DNA from: JAAEQG01 sp023133475 | GTDB taxonomy: Bacteria; Planctomycetota; Phycisphaerae; UBA1845 | NCBI GenBank assembly: GCA_030631415.1 | Contig: DAOVLE010000250.1 | Coordinates: 1-7,104, forward strand | Direction of reading: 5' to 3' | Length of the DNA stretch: 7,104 bases | Shown: positions 6,882-7,104 of the stretch, piece after piece | How the letters are laid out: each line of letters begins with the position of its first letter | Numbering within the stretch: the stretch's first letter is position 1 | Position numbers and translations under genes: made by a program | Notes under the pieces: generated by a model | What the model saw: only the letters and a program-made list of their open reading frames with translations | Database searches by the model: none | What the model was told of the DNA's origin: nothing

Positions 6882-6899
6882 CCCGGCATTTATGCCGGG
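6882..6899. repeat. Perfect palindrome CCCGGCAT-TT-ATGCCGGG
   Basis: An 8-base arm is repeated in inverted orientation across TT. It lies between the candidate AOR promoter and the transposase remnant. No U-tract follows on either strand, so an intrinsic terminator is unlikely. It could be a REP-like dispersed palindrome, an operator, or the boundary of inserted DNA. Only one copy is in the window. Confidence 0.45.
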
Positions 6900-6948
6900 T
6901 CTGGACTTTGGCACTTTCACACCTTTTTCGACCACGGATCTTAGCTGA

Positions 6949-7104
6949 CGAATTCGGCTCCGATACCGTCAGCCAGCGTACCTGATCTGCACCGATCCAG
7001 ACCTGCCACTGCAGCAACTGGTGCAAGAATACCTCTGGCGGTGGGATATCGAGGTCAATCATCGAGACGAAAAGCAGGTCATCGGCGTTGGTCAGGCCCA
7101 GGTG
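6949..7104 (+). pseudogene. IS4/IS701-like transposase, C-terminal fragment without its 5' part
   Basis: Translating from 6949 to the window end gives LRYRQPAYLICTDPDLP followed by YLWRWDIEVNHRDEK and QVIGVGQAQV. The second stretch fits the Y-(2)-R-(3)-E-(6)-K signature of IS4-type DDE transposases exactly: Tyr codon at 7030, Arg at 7039, the catalytic Glu at 7051 and Lys at 7072. The frame is closed by TGA at 6946. The roughly 300 residues that should precede this region, with the first two catalytic acids, are not in the window in any frame. The gene is therefore truncated at its 5' end, while its 3' end runs off the window. It is a remnant of an insertion sequence and presumably inactive. 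Placement in IS701 rather than another IS4-superfamily branch is from memory of similar motifs. Confidence 0.75.

Noticed and set aside
6764..6889. Longer ferredoxin subunit starting at 6889
   Set aside because: The added 42 residues are unrelated to the family, whereas the ATG at 6763 has a good ribosome binding site.

Overview
The window holds five recognisable protein-coding genes, one transposase remnant, and an unusual set of interlocking short-repeat elements that fill the intergenic gaps. The DNA is GC-rich in the genes, while the intergenic repeats are AT-rich or built of short tandem units. The gene content (a tungsten or molybdenum aldehyde:ferredoxin oxidoreductase with a polyferredoxin partner) suggests an anaerobic or facultatively anaerobic organism. 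GTG starts, Shine-Dalgarno motifs and the gene families point to a bacterium. The dispersed GAAAATG and ACGCAGAG arrays remind me of environmental planctomycete-like genomes, but that placement is a weak inference.

Layout, left to right. Positions 1-75 carry a degenerate GAAAATG-type array ending in the motif CCGGGTTAG. A probable two-gene plus-strand operon follows: a Memo-family protein (205-1083) and, 23 bases later, a ROK-family sugar kinase, most likely a glucokinase (1107-2084). The 437-base gap at 2085-2521 is almost entirely repeats. It holds the two halves of a GAAAATG element (2112-2168 and 2365-2447), separated by a roughly 186-bp long-inverted-repeat element (2175-2360), and then an orphan element end (2448-2475). 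A CPA2-type cation/proton antiporter with two C-terminal CBS domains follows (2522-4354, plus). It converges on the minus-strand operon through a 158-bp copy of the GAAAATG element (4351-4508), which supplies the stop codons of both convergent genes. The minus-strand operon is a four-cluster ferredoxin subunit (6763-6287) followed by the AOR catalytic subunit (6287-4482), coupled by a TGATG stop/start overlap. Upstream of it are a candidate promoter, two adjacent hairpins and a palindrome. From about 6949 to the window end, on the plus strand, lies the C-terminal catalytic region of an IS4/IS701-like transposase without its N-terminal part.

How the genes work together: the ferredoxin subunit should relay electrons from aldehyde oxidation at the tungsto/molybdopterin site of the AOR subunit, and the two form one complex. 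The Memo protein and the ROK kinase are probably co-transcribed, but no biochemical link is evident. The antiporter is a stand-alone gene bracketed by inverted copies of the same repeat. The most unusual content of the window is this modular, nested repeat system and its intrusion into gene ends. A second point of interest is the Asn-Asn pair in the antiporter, where electrogenic relatives carry Asp-Asp.
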